The notes: generated from the sequence alone by a model not told the origin. 64,000 nucleotides of DNA from Leucocoprinus leucothites (GCA_013368445.1 JAACJO010000020.1:124001-188000), one strand, 5' to 3'. Positions 1 to 12,584 are shown, counted from the stretch's first letter. A program made the numbers and translations.

Positions 1-77
1 ACGAGAAAGCGAGAAAACGAGACCTAAGACCGTGTAAAATGACTGTGGATTACAAAAAGCGAGGCACAACGAATTCT

Positions 78-2640
78 CTAGCTATAAGACTTCCTCCTAG
101 TCATCTTCCTCTCTCTTTGGGTCGACCTTTGGTTAGTTTCCGGGGTATTGTTGACCTGTGTTTCTGATTCCTTGTTCTCTTCCTCAGTACCTGTGGTCTG
201 CGCTAGGAGGCTGAGGCGCAGCTTCTTAACTGGCCTGTTTGATGTTGCCTGAACCTGAGCTGCAAGGGGGCGTTTGATCACTCCATGATTAACAGTCTCT
301 ACTCTTCGACGTCCATGTGGCATTTGTGGGACTTTTTTGGCGGTCCACCTAGCTTGGACAAAGACATCAAAACTATAAGGCCCAATGGTAGACCTGTTAA
401 TATCGTCCTTCACATCTACTTCAACCTTCAAGAAGTTCTGCAGGCATCAGAACATGACGTTAGCATCAATTGAAATGCACCAAAAAAAATAAATGAAACG
501 AAATTACCAAGACCTCCCACCAATCGAGGCCTGGCTGGGTGATGAATGGGGTGTATGATCGAACCGCCTTTGTACCACCTGCAGTAGAGGGAAAACTAAT
601 CTCGTAAATAGGCAGAGTTACCCTATTGCATGCCTTTCGGACGACATCTGGCACCCTGGGCAACCAGCCAGAACGATATATAGAGGGTCGCGGAATAACT
701 GGATAAAGGGCTCAGCATTATACTAACAAAGAAAGGAGAAGCTAACCTTTAGCAAGGCCATTAGGCATGATAGTTGCATCTGGGTTATCGAGACCGAACT
801 GTTGTACGGTATCCCGGTACGACTTTGAAACTCGAATGTTTGCTCTGCGAAAGGTAGAAACTCCCAAGAGGAATAGCCTATGACCATCATCATTCCAACG
901 AAATGGTTTAGACCCAGATGTAGAGGGAAGACAGCTATTCTTTTCATTGATGAGCCCAACCCGGCCCTTTTGATATGCAACCAGCGAAGTCTTGAATCAT
1001 GTGAAAAGTGTATCATCGGAACAAACATATCGAGTTGGAGTAAGCGGATGCAGAAATGCCTCAACCAACATATCGGTTGTTTCTTGTGCTCCATACCCAT
1101 TAAAAACCAGTTGATTGTCTTTGATCTCTAAGAAAATTGGGGTGTTGTCTGCAGGGTTGATGTATCGACGGCGTTCACGCCAAGCACCCAGATTTTCTTC
1201 AAACACGGAAGCTTCTGCCTCGAGATATGACACTGGCCCGTGGCTATTGCTCCATAGGTATGGCCAAAGCTAAACAAGGTAGGAGCATCAAAGGCTGATG
1301 AAAACCTGATCAACAATCACTCACTGGACTATCGGGCTCAAAATCGGAGGAATCAATCGAGCGCCGTATTGCCATGACGTGAAAGGTAATCATGACATTA
1401 TGATCACAGAAGATCAAGGTCCAGTCGGGTCTTACGAAGGCAGCCTGAATGGAAACAAGACTAGATAGATCGGGGGGTCCACTCCAGTGTGACGGGGGTA
1501 TCTTGAACACCCAGCTCTTTGTCCCTCTCTTGACAGGAGATGCTGACGTGATTTCCTTGTATACACTTGTCGGAATCCACAAGGAATGGCCCTCCAGCCC
1601 GAAGCAGATCCGAATAATATACTGAGATTTCAAAGTTAGTGCAAGTATTGTATCAGAAATGCAGAGAACTCACGCAGTCAATTCCAATCACAAGTTCCTT
1701 TCCTCTCGATATACCATAAAGCCTTCCTCTGATGTGGAGACCATTCATAATCTCAACGGCTGACTTTCCACGAAGATGAGTATGGGACTCCTTTTAAATA
1801 AAACTGAGATAAGCGAATGCACAAGGCAAGACAAGCGCTCACTAGGATAGCTTCATCCAGTTTTGCACATGAATCCACATATGGCGTAGGCTGGGTAGTA
1901 CAAGTCGAGCAAGCAGTGTTCTTTTTGCCGCCTTTTGGAGTAGGAAGCCGCTGGAAGACGGGGTCCGATGGCTCACAAGGGTGGAGGGTTACTGTTTGAC
2001 GGTTACCCATAGTCCTTGCGCAGCATTCTGGATGGACTATGAAATAACCTGTTCTTTTTTCATGAGAACCAGTCTGAACAAGAATAGACTCGAGAGATAA
2101 ATATTACCGTGTTCATCCACGTGCCCTGGAGGCAAGCCATTTGTTTGTCCTTTCTTTTGGGCATATTTCCTATTATCTTTGTTGAAAGATGCAACGAGTG
2201 TTTCAGGCATATCAATCAAGCGAGTCCGACTCAAAGCTGGCGATGTGAAAGAGGTTGACCACGTCGGAAACGCGCTAGAATATGTTCGACGCATCGACAC
2301 GTGACACGCCAGTGAGACCTGACATTTCTCGAGCATAGTTGAGAATACGATGTATATTGCGGTTTGACCAGGTAAGACTACAACCTTGACCTGAGCAATG
2401 AAACCGATACTTCCCAGGTTCCAACACACGAATAAACCGGAGGGTCAATTCATCCATCAACGTCGACCATGGGCGTCCATTGACCCGCTTTCCTCCCTTC
2501 CTTTGCACAGGTTCTGGGATATCCCTCAGTTCGGTGAGTGGAAGTTCGGGCTCAGATTCACTATCTGAGTGGTTACCATCCTCGAAGGTCCAAATTTCGG
2601 CCTCACTTCCCACGCGAATGTCGTCTGGTGCTGTTTCCTA
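78..2640 (-). CDS. Unassigned multi-exon protein gene with a Cys-rich finger-like N-terminal segment
   Basis: A run of exon-like segments on the minus strand (about 2640-2290, 2220-2110, 2010-1850, 1620-1330, 1290-1010, 960-760 and 431-78) reads as one gene, but I could not fix every splice site. The first segment is acidic and Ser/Glu-rich, then has C-x4-C (HCSGQGCSLTW) followed by basic and hydrophobic residues, which loosely recalls finger domains linked to hAT-type transposases. The last segment ends at a TGA at 78-80 after a Lys/Arg-rich tail. The start is uncertain: no ATG opens the first segment and it may begin at an acceptor near 2640. No enzyme motif is visible. It could be an intact gene of unknown function or a partly decayed transposon-derived gene. 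Confidence is in coding nature, not in function. Confidence 0.45.
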
Positions 2641-3337
2641 TCCCTCTTCTTCTGCTCCTTCTTTTCCTTCCTCTTACCACCCAGCGCACTCGTTCTGGAC
2701 TTCGACTTCTGAAGCGCAACCTACTCGAAGATGCTTACCATCTGTGTATCAAATTCAGTGTTTTTCTTAGGTGTACTTTTTCGATAATTCAATGGCCTCA
2801 GGGGTACTGAACGGGGGGGGACTTGGCCTTGGCAATGTAAGCTCTAGGGTAGCTTTGCGAGGAGCTCGAGCCATGTGTCAGTACCAGATAGGCTGCAAAC
2901 GGATTGAACATCTCCATACCAATTCATATGTGCCATTGCGATCCAACACTGCTCCTCCCCGAGATTCAGTGTCCAGAGAGGGAGACGGACTGTTTCCCAT
3001 CTCCACCGTGAGGATATACGACCGACTGATAATTGTCGGCTTCCTCTACTTTTTTGAGAAAGGCTCCAAGTACTGCGACAGTAGGAGTGCCAGGGCCGCT
3101 TGCATTACAATCAAGGATGCATTAGGAATACATATCTCGATACATGCGGCAAATATCTAGCGATGAAATATAATCTGACATTTGAGCATACGTGCCAAGC
3201 GAATGGATAAGCCAGAGGAAAAATGACTTGGAGGATAACTAAAGGTTCAGTCGAATAAGTTAAATGATATGACATCATCAGAGACTGAGTGGGGACATTA
3301 CGTATATGGGGACTACGATTGTCCATATACAAACAGC

Positions 3338-4849
3338 TCACTTATAGTACCTGAGAAGTGCGTGTTGAACAAAGAGAATGACAAATGATCCCAGGATGTG
3401 CATCCAAGATTGTTTCAGGTAGCTGATGAAACAATGAGCCAGTACAAATGCCGCTTTTGCTGAAGCCTGATCATCTGGATTCTGACAAGGCAGTTTGAGC
3501 CCCCGGGCGTGGCTGAAGTGTCAGTCAACGAACCTCCGTGCTCCATATCTTGATCTCGAAACCTGCTGCCCTCTCGTCACTCGTGGCGGAAGCAAGCATG
3601 CATTCAGTTTCTTTCACCAACACGGCGTCCACGACCTGGACCAGGGTTCCGACTAAAAATAAAAGGTGAGACTGAAGAGCGCCATGGGCCAGAACTAGAT
3701 TCTGCTTACTTGCTGCATGATGGAGTGTAGTCATTAATGAGCCAGTTCTCTGATCGAATACACGGATAGTGCCGTCATCGCTACCAGCAATAGCCACCGC
3801 ATCGCCAAGGGCCGAGGTCATGAGGAGGGGCACATTCTTGCGAATAACATGGCGAAACATGCGAATGGGTTTCGTAGGAGGGAGATCATATACATCAATA
3901 CCAGTTGTCAGGTTGGAAACGAGAAGAGTCCGTCCCATACACCCAATGGCAGCATATCCACTGTCGAGACTCAGCAGCCGTAGTATCCTAGACGGGAGAC
4001 CGCTTACATTCTTGTAGGAAGAACATAGTAGCCCCTCATCTTCCATGGATCTAGATCGTAAATCAACCTACAACAACAGTCAGTCACAATGCCTCAGGCG
4101 TGGAGAACACGGGGCAGGAAACAGATCAAACTGACACTTCATGTGATTGGAGGAACGAGACCAACACGCTGACACCAGACTCGAGAAAACAGACCGAACG
4201 TGCAACAGAGTCCCGAGGTGATGTTGCTACGATTTGTGTCAGCGTACCTGGAAGGAAGATTGAGCCAATTATACAAGGAGGAAAATAAACGACAAACCAT
4301 GCAGGCTGAGACTCCAGACTATGAGCCGGCTATCACCCACACTCGCGAGGCGATTATGAGTAGGGTTAAACGCAAGGTCTTGAACTGCGCTGGTATGAGC
4401 GAGTATCTTCGTCACAAATGCGTAGTCTCTCTCGTTTTCCCGCCGGTATACATGGATTGAACCGTCCGCGCAGCCAAAGATGATAAAGGGAGATAAGCTC
4501 CCACCGCTAAGAGAAGCCCAAGCACAGCAACAAATGGCCCCATGTTCTGGAACATGAGCTGACCATTCAAGGTCAAGCAGGCTTTCTTTGGCCTGAAGAT
4601 TCCAGATAATGAGTTTGCAATCATTGCCTGAGTCAATGGATAAGGGTTGCAATATTGGAACGAGCAGTAGACACACCTCTGCTCATGAGGCGAATGCCAT
4701 CAGCACTCAGCTTGAGAGTATTGATTGGTTTAGTGTGGCCAGAGAGCGTTCGGAGGAGATAAAACTGAATTCAGCCTTAGACGCGGTGCACAAGAATACA
4801 GGGAGCGGCTTACTTGCGGTGCTTCAGACATCTCTTGGATGGATTTCAT
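3338..4849 (-). CDS. WD40-repeat protein with C-terminal membrane anchor
   Basis: Eight exons give a continuous 379-aa frame: 4849-4814, 4764-4677, 4627-4298, 4247-4136, 4067-4008, 3960-3710, 3652-3534 and 3481-3338, with introns of about 49-68 bp and every junction in phase. WD40 blades are plain: a GHTKPINTLKLSADG start, CKLIIWNL, GSIHVYRR, AHTSAVQDLAFNP with LIVWSL, and GSDDGTIRVFDQRTG. WD40 propellers act as protein-binding platforms. The last exon adds a hydrophobic segment (ILGSFVILFVQHALL) just before the stop, which suggests a tail anchor in a membrane. The first ATG in frame (4849) was chosen because the frame upstream has no ATG before a stop. No enzymatic domain is attached and no partner can be named. 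Domain call is strong; the exact 5' end is less sure. Confidence 0.85.
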
Positions 4850-5325
4850 GACTAGATCGGATTTAAGGGTCACCCTTGGATTCGTTACTCTTATATCAAG
4901 GGGCTGTAATTGTTTCAGTTCTAGTGCCAAGTGGCCGGGGACTCATGTGAGAATACAAAAGACAACAAGATCACGTTCTAAAATAATGAAATTATTGTTA
5001 GCGTCGACTTGGAGATCTGTGGGTATTGTACACAATCAAAGGGATTCCTATTTAAGCAAAGCAAAAGATGCCCGTACAATATGTGGCTCCCGTCTGTTAG
5101 AATGTAAAATGATAGAGAGTAGAGGATGATAAGAGAGTAGAGGAAAGCTCAGACACTGACACTGACACACACACAAAAGTGGGGAAGAAGATAATTGATT
5201 GGGAGGCTGAGGCCCTCCTTATATACCTAGCTACATGGTCTGTGCACAGTATGGTCATGTGACTACAACTATCCCCATTTAGACAAAGGGGGTGAGGCTG
5301 AAGCTGGTCATAATCTAACACCGTC
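4850..5325. other. Intergenic gap between divergent genes
   Basis: This stretch separates the divergently transcribed WD40 gene (-) and the small plus-strand gene. It probably holds both promoters. A short CACTGA/CA-type microsatellite lies around 5150-5178. I see no clear coding exon or RNA gene in it. Confidence 0.4.
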
Positions 5326-5854
5326 ATGACTCTAGTAGCTTCAACACTAAGGTCGGAATTCTCTGACGAGGTATTTGCTAGACCACATCAGACCCTCCGG
5401 TCGGTATACCCTGATGAGGAACCAAGCCAAGAGCGAGCCACAAAAGTGGTTGAGGAAGTTATACTCAAGCCACGCGGTGAGCTGGGGAGGCCGGGAAGAG
5501 GAGGTTACTCCCTTCGCGAGGTACTTTCATGGGATCCAAAAGTATACAAAGGTGTTCAGGTGAGGTATATGTACTCTTCTCGGCGCTATGGTATGCTGAT
5601 GCTAAAATATTGGCAGGATTGTGTCTGAGGCAGTGTTAATACTCACCTCGTCAATCACCGGCCATTTAGCGAACAAGATACAGAAAATTTAGTAAAAGTA
5701 ATACAGGAGGTGCGTCCTGAGTCAAACTAGTGAATACCGCCTAACACGATCGCAGGCTGAAAACACATATCCAATCCTAAGGAGGTATCAAGATGGCTGG
5801 GCAACTTACGCTTTCATTCAGAGTGCTCTCAAAAACTGCAGGAGGAAGAGATAA
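5326..5854 (+). CDS. Small hypothetical protein, 137 aa, three exons
   Basis: Exons 5326-5564, 5634-5709 and 5756-5854 join in phase (introns 69 and 46 bp with GT...AG ends) to give 137 aa that end in a basic tail, NCRRKR. The N-terminal third is mixed and charged with a GRPGRGG turn. The middle has YSLREVLSWDPKVYKG, and the end has YPILRRYQDGW, which from memory recalls short uncharacterised proteins that are common in Ceratobasidiaceae. No catalytic motif or membrane segment is visible. A further upstream exon cannot be excluded. The phase-consistent splicing and codon texture make a real gene likely; the function is unknown. Confidence 0.65.
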
Positions 5855-7046
5855 AGTTTTTTGAGACATGTCTGTAAACGCTGTTATGGTACGTCGATCG
5901 GTGTTGGCCATGGACGACTGTGCAACCATGAACAGATTAGATGCATGAATCGCCAGCTGCTTGTACAATGGTGTCGCTGCAACCTGTGAAGTTCTGTTTC
6001 GTGAAGGAGAGTAGACATGGGCTGATCAAGATGGTGTTGTAGTATACATTCAATCGTGACATAGATACCTTTTCCCAGCCCAACCCGGAGAACGATAGAG
6101 CGATAATGGACTGGCACCATTGGACATACTTGGATCTTGCCTGCTATTTATCCATCACTACAATCCCTACTCTGCTAGTATTGTGAGGTGGGGCACTGCC
6201 TAATGAAAGAGAGTCGACTGCGAACTAACCTAAATAGACACGTTCTATACTACCATGGTGACTGGTACTTTGGAACTGTGGGAGGAAAATCCAATCCACA
6301 GTAGTCAAGTGGTGCTCGGTATAGCCGATACACAACAACATGAGGCCGCAACAAAGGTTTAGAGGGTAGAGACAAAAAGCCGACAAGGTGAGTGGGATCA
6401 AAATATGGACGCTCTGGTTCTGGCGGAGTGATCCGAGGTTGCGATCAACCCATTGATCTACACACTCAGTATCAAAGAGACTGCCCACCCACTGCAATTT
6501 CACACCATGTCCTGCAAATGCATATTATACGGATACGTAGAGCCCACAGGAACTCCTTCCAGATCTGAATTTGGCAAAATGTGCATCGGAACACTTTATG
6601 GGGTGACGTCACTGGCGGCTCTTGAGAAGTGACCTGAGCAACCCGTGATCGACGTGACTCCCCGCTCGTGCATCCAAGTGTTACTGGCATCTCGCGCCTG
6701 AAGCTCGAAGCTCATCTAACCTCCTGTCAGCAGATTTCTGCCAGCCGTTTAGTGTTATGGATCATCCGTACACTACTGTACAGACCCTTTTGAGTGCCGT
6801 GGCTTGACCTTCAAGCTTCGTCCTAGCGGCGTACCACAGCGACAGATTGCAACCGTGGTAGCAAAGTATGTTTCCATCTCCAAAGGCCTACCATGTCTCA
6901 AATCCATTCATATCATATGCTAGCTGTGCTTTGGATGATCCGCGCACGCAAAACGTTAAACAGTCAGATACTTCGATGTATAAACACATGCTACAAGGCC
7001 ATACAACAATCCGTCTATGGACAACAACGGCTTTAAACCCCCGGTC
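5855..7046. other. Gap with weak coding-like fragments
   Basis: Short minus-strand stretches (about 5884-6120, 6225-6503 and 6472-6690) look faintly coding and may be exons of a decayed gene. No family could be recognised and no consistent splice chain was found. The rest appears non-coding. Confidence 0.3.
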
Positions 7047-8810
7047 TCAGTGAAGAGACGGATTTTCTCCATCCATCGACCATATCCCATGGTGAGTCTT
7101 AGCCACCTTGATTGCACTAAGTCTCTGTTTTAGCCTCACAAGGAACGCTCGTTCTTGCTCGACGGTAGTATCACAGCTAACCCCCGACATCTCAATGTCC
7201 CTGACAGACGTGAAGCCAGCTAACAATTCTGAAAGAAAGTTCTTCAGTGTAGCTAGGTGAGCATAGACAATTACAGGACAGATACCGAAGTGTCACTTAC
7301 ATATACGTCAATCGTCAGACAGTCTACTTGGAAAGTCACTGATAATAGTGAGTCTATTCCCTCCGCATCCAACGAGCATGAACAGCCCCCATCTGTCTGT
7401 GCTGCAACTGTTGTACAGTGCGTGGATAACCCTCTCGGGAACTGAAACTCAACTCTAGCACTGCAGACTAGTTGAGCAGGGATACCTCGGAAGATGTCGG
7501 TCATGGCTTTGACCTTTCGGCAAAATGAGGGCGATTCGCCATCGTGCCCACACCATGACGTCGTGAAGTCCCAAGGCTCTTGTGCAGTAATCTGTAGAGA
7601 CGATAAAGCGACAGATCTACCCGCTCTCCAAGCGAAGTGAGGTGAGGTGCTGAGGTATCACAGGTTAAGTGGGACCACATTTGTAGGAGGACGGCAGTCT
7701 GCTAGGGCTCTGGATGGTTGCGTCCATGGTGAACGTGGCCGGACTGTACTGATAGAACAAAGTCCCGAGTGTTTTTTGTAGAAATAGGATGGAATGCGAA
7801 CATGATGGTCACTTGATAGCCACAATGCGTAAAGACCATCTAGTTGCACATGTTGCCAGTTGAAGGATCGGTAGGAAGGATGGACATGGATCGAGAGTAT
7901 TGAAGGAAAGGTATTTTGAAGAAGAGGCCTTAGCATGTTGTGCGGTCGACCGTTTCGAGTCCAGGTAAACATGGTGTTGACTTCAATACAATGTGCTTGA
8001 ATGGGCGTAATAGCACCATTTGATGGGGTCAATGGCTCCTGAACCAAGGCCGAGCGATGCGGAGGATCCTGTTCATCGCACTCGAGCTCAATGGCCTCTA
8101 GAGTCCTTGTTCCAATTGCGCCCCATAAATTGCCCAGGGCTGGGGTACAACGAGAATCTCGTAGAAGTCTGTGCTCGCTAGCATGAAGCCGGACTCGAAG
8201 GGTGGTGATAGTCTGATTGTTCTGTACAAGTTGGCAGGTTCTCTGGTTGACGTTCAGCAACGTCCAAAAATCACAATCGATGAGGATTTTCGGAGCACAT
8301 AGAAAGCGAATTAAGAATGTTGAAACATCGTCTTCCAAGTCCGCTCGCCATAATACTTTAGTGGTGCCCAGGAACTGTTCGACGATGCCCCTCTGCTCTA
8401 GCCTGTGGCGGAATTCCTCGCCAGCGCAGGGCACAAAAGCATTGGTGGCATGCATCATTGCAATTAGGCCACGGTCGTCGATATCGCGACAGATCAGGAG
8501 TAGAAGTTCATGGGGAAATTGGTGAAGTAATGGAACCTAGAATGTAAAACATAAGCCGACAAGGACAACTGGTGACAGCTTTTAAAGCGGACCTGAGGAC
8601 TAGAAGACCTTTCGAGAAGCGTGATGTTTGGCGAGGTGAGTTTTTCAGTAGCCTCGCTGTGCTCCTGCTTGAATCATGAACTATGTGCCCATCAGCAGGA
8701 GTTGTTGATTGCCTTACCAGCTTGAGTTTCTTTCCTCTATCATAGTCGAGGGCACTGGTCGTTTTACGCTTCTGCTTGCGAGAAGAGCATTGGCATATGG
8801 CTCTAAACAT
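7047..8810 (-). CDS. F-box protein, 516 aa, five exons
   Basis: Exons 8810-8718, 8664-8593, 8536-7662, 7616-7301 and 7241-7047 join in phase into 516 codons plus TGA; introns are 53, 56, 45 and 59 bp. After a basic N-terminus (SSRKQKRKTT) an F-box starts at about residue 56: VPLLHQFPHELLLLICRDI. F-box proteins bring substrates to SCF ubiquitin ligases by binding Skp1. The remaining 420 residues have no obvious LRR or WD repeats, as in the large F-box families of Agaricomycetes, where this part is taken to bind the target. The 45-bp intron at 7617-7661 has an in-frame TGA, so reading straight through would stop at 7658; removing it restores the frame. The donor of the second intron (GTCCGC) is weak. 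Substrate is unknown. Confidence 0.85.
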
Positions 8811-9515
8811 TTTCTTGATAACATGGATGTTCTGATTAATGTAATGTTCAGCTAGCCGTCACATCTACAACGAAAAGGGTGATTTACTTCGTCAGTGGTT
8901 TCTACCGCAAATCGAAAGGGGTCACCCAGAAACGTGAGTGAGTGCCTGAGAAAGGACATATTTGAGAAGAGATTTATCGCCTGAGCAGGTGATGTGAAGC
9001 TGTGAGTTATGATTTAGTGTTCAAATGCTCCTGTGTCGTTGCTTATAAACTCTTGTCAATTAATAGTTTAAAGAAACAACCCAGGTCGTTTTATCTCTTA
9101 GTTATTGTTGCCTATGTGAAGTCAAGGAAACCAATCCATGAAATTCTTGCCTTAGCACAATTGCAACATGCAAGTAGTTACACCTGAGTCTCAGTCTGCT
9201 ACATTTATCCTTTTTGTTAAAGGGGCCGGATTACGTTGTGCAAGTCAAGGCTAGTGCATATTGGTGCCGGTTCTTGGCCAGGAACCCTTTTCAAAAGTAA
9301 AATATTATTGTTTGGAGTCAATTCATGCTTCTGGGTAAAACTCTTATAGCACTTGATGGCTCCACTGTTCATTTCCTAACATACAACAAAAACAAGACTC
9401 TAGGACTTGGAGCAAGGAGATGGCTGCACTCTCTACAGTACCTAATACACATGAACATCCAACTGGAAGTACATCAATGAGATGATTCCAATAGTACAAG
9501 CTTTGGTTTTATGAG
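8811..9515. other. Non-coding gap upstream of the F-box gene
   Basis: I see no convincing exon, repeat or RNA gene. The part near 8811 probably contains the F-box gene promoter. The region keeps ordinary CpG content, unlike the right half of the window. Confidence 0.35.
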
Positions 9516-9750
9516 TCAATCTTCATGTTGAGAAGTATAGTTGAGGTTCACCTTCTTCGCTTTCTTCTGCTTCCTCTGCACCTTGAACTCAGCTTCAACA
9601 AGAAGTTTACAAACCCAGTTATCCTCATAGCATGAAAGCACTGGGTGTTCGTGACACATCTGAAAGGGGCAGAGATTGTTATCATCAAATGGGATGTTAT
9701 TCAGGACAGTGGAACAATTTACAAACCTCGGCACAAATGCAGTTAACCAA

Positions 9751-9763
9751 CAATTCATTTTGC
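9751..9763. repeat. Left target-site duplication of LINE 1
   Basis: CAATTCATTTTGC is found here and again at 16738-16750 directly after the poly(A), a perfect 13-bp duplication of the kind left by target-primed reverse transcription. A perfect match suggests a fairly recent insertion. Confidence 0.9.
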
Positions 9764-9843
9764 CCATCCTCCTTTCCCTCTAACCACCATCATCGATTTC
9801 TTTGACAGTGTCTTATACTACATTGACTACGAATTCTATCAAT

Positions 9844-12582
9844 ATGACTGCACCAGCACATTGGGTGGACCTTAAGGGTACACCCCCACCGTCTTCGGAC
9901 CCCATCAACATCGTCGACACTGAAACACGTGTCTCAACCTACAAGCGCGACCGGTCCAATTCGCCCGCGTTTTCTATCAAATCAACCAAGCATTCTGCCC
10001 ACGACGACGCCAAGTCGGATGCCTCATCCAGAGCAGGATCTGACGTTGAAGAAAGTGGTGAGAGTGATTCTGACTCGTCTGAATCTTCAACCCCTTCCTC
10101 CCCCACAAACGCACATGCTGCACTCTCCCGTGCAGCCTCACACTCTTCCCTCAGAACTCCTCCTCCTCTATCATCGCGTCGGGCTCGTGCTCGTGATGTT
10201 CGTAGAGGATTGGAGGCTACACCCAAAGCCGTTTCAAGAACCGCGTCGATGAGCGCATATGACAGCTTCAAGTCACCCATTCCCTTCCGACCGTTCGGCG
10301 AGGGATACATTGGTGAGCTTAACAAACCTGACCCTCTGAATTTGGACTCCCGTGGGGACGCATGGAGCGACCAAGAGGATGGGATTATCACGAATGGGGA
10401 ACCTACCACTCGGTTCTTTGGACCCCCACCCACCTCAAGGCTACCTCATGCGATCCACGGATCCGCTGAGTCAGCAAATGCTGTGCCAACCGGCACTCCG
10501 GCTACCTTCTTTGCCAGTTCATCTAATACTAATGACGTCACACATGATGTCACTGGTGACATCACTGCACAGCCACAGGAGCCTAGGCCTGCACAGCCAC
10601 ATCTACCGGATCTTAAGGATCCATCAAACACTGCCACCGAAGAGACTGTTGTCGTCGGTGAAGCCACTTTTAAAGCGCTGGAGGCGCTTAAATATGCTAC
10701 CAATTTCTTTAAGCACCGTGCTGCGCTAGGATTGCAACCTGGCAAAAAGGATCCAAGAGTTCCCCAGATGGGGGAACCAATATATTGTCTACTCACCACC
10801 ATGTTTGAAACAGGCTGGGACCGTCTCCCCATCAATGGGGAAAGCGGTCTCACCATCGTTGATGCATTAAGGCACTACTACGGTCCGCCTCCCAATATTC
10901 CTATGACGGACTCTTCCCCCCCTCCCAAAAGTAAAGGGAAGGGAAAAAAGGCACGTAATCCTCATCTGTTTACCATCCCTACCCCCCTATTCCCGCCTGG
11001 CATTGTTGTCGGGCAAAATAACCTTTCAGCGCACATTGACGATGACCGCATGAACGTCGACCAAGCCCCTCCTGCTGAGGGCACCAATTCTCTCCCCCAG
11101 AATGACGTTACGTCTTCTGGTAAGGCACGTGACGTTTCGTCCGTGTCAGGCTCCCTGAAGGCAAAGAATGACGTTACGTCTTCCAAGCCTTCCGGTCCTA
11201 TTCGTATCTCCCGGGCCCCCCCTCCTCCTTCCAATCACGTGACCCCAAGGAACGGGAATGGAAACTTCGAGCGCTCAGTTGGGCGCCCCTCTTTTGATGG
11301 CCAGGCTCAGCCATCAAAACCTAACCCTAAGGGCGCCTCTGACATGCCGCCTCCTATTCCCCCTCCTGATCGTAAGGCATCCACCAAACCCCTTACGGAA
11401 CACTTTAACAAGAAGAACGTATCGTTCGCTGATGCTGCCCGACGGGGTGTCCAGCCGGCGACTCCCTCTTCCAGCTCTTCTCCCAACATTGACGGGGTTA
11501 AGATGCGAGAAATGATACTCGCCTTCCCTGATCTATCATACGACAAAGTCCTTGCCATGTACAAGGCAGGTTTCGGAGGCGCCCAACCTCAAGTGCCCGA
11601 ACATTCTACCACAAGCACCCCGCGCGCTAAACCTAAAATGACCACGCACGGACCCACCCGTCACCAAGTCCTCATCCCATTTGAGGGAAACATCATCGCT
11701 GACCGCATTAAAGACTTCAACAAGGCAGCTGAATTCTGTAACCGTGGTCTTACCGCCGCCCAATCCAAACTTCGCGTTGAATCTGTCCGTGAATCATATA
11801 ATGGCATATCGATTGCCACCTCATGTGTCGCTTCCCCCGCTGACTTGGATACCATCAAATCCTGGTTTAAAAAAGCCTGGCAACTAGGAGACGCCATCCC
11901 CATTGAGCCTCGTCTCCCACAATCTAAATCATTCCTTAAAATTGTCGGCGTCCCTTATTGGGTAGCCAATTCCTCCAACCCCCTGTCCCCTGCATTCGTT
12001 GAACAAGCCCTTGGACAATCTACTTTGTTCGAAAACGTTATCCTTGCCGCCCGCCCTCGCGTTATGAAAGCTTCCCCAAAATCGGACACGGCCGTCGTGT
12101 GGTTTGATATTTGGGATTCCCAAAATGGTACTAAGGCCAAGATGTTGGTTAACCGTACTATTAACTTCGGCCGACATGTTGGAACCATTCGGGCTACTAG
12201 TATGCACCCCGGCATTGCGCAATGCAGGAACTGCTGGCGTTGGGGACATCCCACTCATGTGTGTCGCACCCTTGGCGCACGTTGTCAAATCTGTGGTGGT
12301 CCTCATCGCATTGAAAACCATCGATCCATGGCCTGGTGTTGCAAGGCCAATCCCAAATCCAACCCCCCCCGTGATGCCACTCCTGAGGGCATCCCATGTC
12401 CTCACCTGGAAAACTTCAAATGCCTGAACTGCAAAGGTGATCATCACGCTAATGACACCAAATGTCCATTCTGGAGAAACAGGTTCGATCGAACCTGGCA
12501 CTCCAATAAAGCCGCCGAATCACGCACCGCACGTGCAGTTCGAGCTAATTCCAATCGCTCCGGTGGCGGAGTTGCTGCTTAA
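9844..12582 (+). CDS. LINE ORF1 (Gag-like nucleic-acid-binding protein), 912 aa
   Basis: The open frame runs without interruption from the first ATG at 9844 (the frame is open further 5' but without an ATG) to TAA at 12580. The first two thirds are low-complexity, rich in Ser, Pro and Asp, with recurring DVTSS-type motifs. A folded part precedes three zinc-knuckle-like motifs near the C-terminus: CRNCWRWGHPTHVC (C-x2-C-x4-H-x4-C), CQICGGPHRIENH (C-x2-C-x3-H-x4-H) and CLNCKGDHHANDTKC. LINE ORF1 proteins coat the element RNA to form the particle that carries it to the nucleus. The TAA is followed after two bases by the ORF2 ATG (TAAATATG). Homologues form the only gene of the Gag-only elements at 27 kb and 53 kb. 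Intact length and kept knuckles suggest it can still make protein. Confidence 0.9.
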   Translation: MTAPAHWVDLKGTPPPSSDPINIVDTETRVSTYKRDRSNSPAFSIKSTKHSAHDDAKSDASSRAGSDVEESGESDSDSSESSTPSSPTNAHAALSRAASHSSLRTPPPLSSRRARARDVRRGLEATPKAVSRTASMSAYDSFKSPIPFRPFGEGYIGELNKPDPLNLDSRGDAWSDQEDGIITNGEPTTRFFGPPPTSRLPHAIHGSAESANAVPTGTPATFFASSSNTNDVTHDVTGDITAQPQEPRPAQPHLPDLKDPSNTATEETVVVGEATFKALEALKYATNFFKHRAALGLQPGKKDPRVPQMGEPIYCLLTTMFETGWDRLPINGESGLTIVDALRHYYGPPPNIPMTDSSPPPKSKGKGKKARNPHLFTIPTPLFPPGIVVGQNNLSAHIDDDRMNVDQAPPAEGTNSLPQNDVTSSGKARDVSSVSGSLKAKNDVTSSKPSGPIRISRAPPPPSNHVTPRNGNGNFERSVGRPSFDGQAQPSKPNPKGASDMPPPIPPPDRKASTKPLTEHFNKKNVSFADAARRGVQPATPSSSSSPNIDGVKMREMILAFPDLSYDKVLAMYKAGFGGAQPQVPEHSTTSTPRAKPKMTTHGPTRHQVLIPFEGNIIADRIKDFNKAAEFCNRGLTAAQSKLRVESVRESYNGISIATSCVASPADLDTIKSWFKKAWQLGDAIPIEPRLPQSKSFLKIVGVPYWVANSSNPLSPAFVEQALGQSTLFENVILAARPRVMKASPKSDTAVVWFDIWDSQNGTKAKMLVNRTINFGRHVGTIRATSMHPGIAQCRNCWRWGHPTHVCRTLGARCQICGGPHRIENHRSMAWCCKANPKSNPPRDATPEGIPCPHLENFKCLNCKGDHHANDTKCPFWRNRFDRTWHSNKAAESRTARAVRANSNRSGGGVAA

Positions 12583-12584
12583 AT

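Noticed and set aside
9802..9843. Upstream non-ATG start for LINE ORF1
   Set aside because: The frame is open but begins with TTG. The first ATG at 9844 is the conservative choice.
9939..12501. Long minus-strand open frames across LINE ORF1
   Set aside because: They are shadows of the ORF1 reading frame, have no domain content and change with it between copies.
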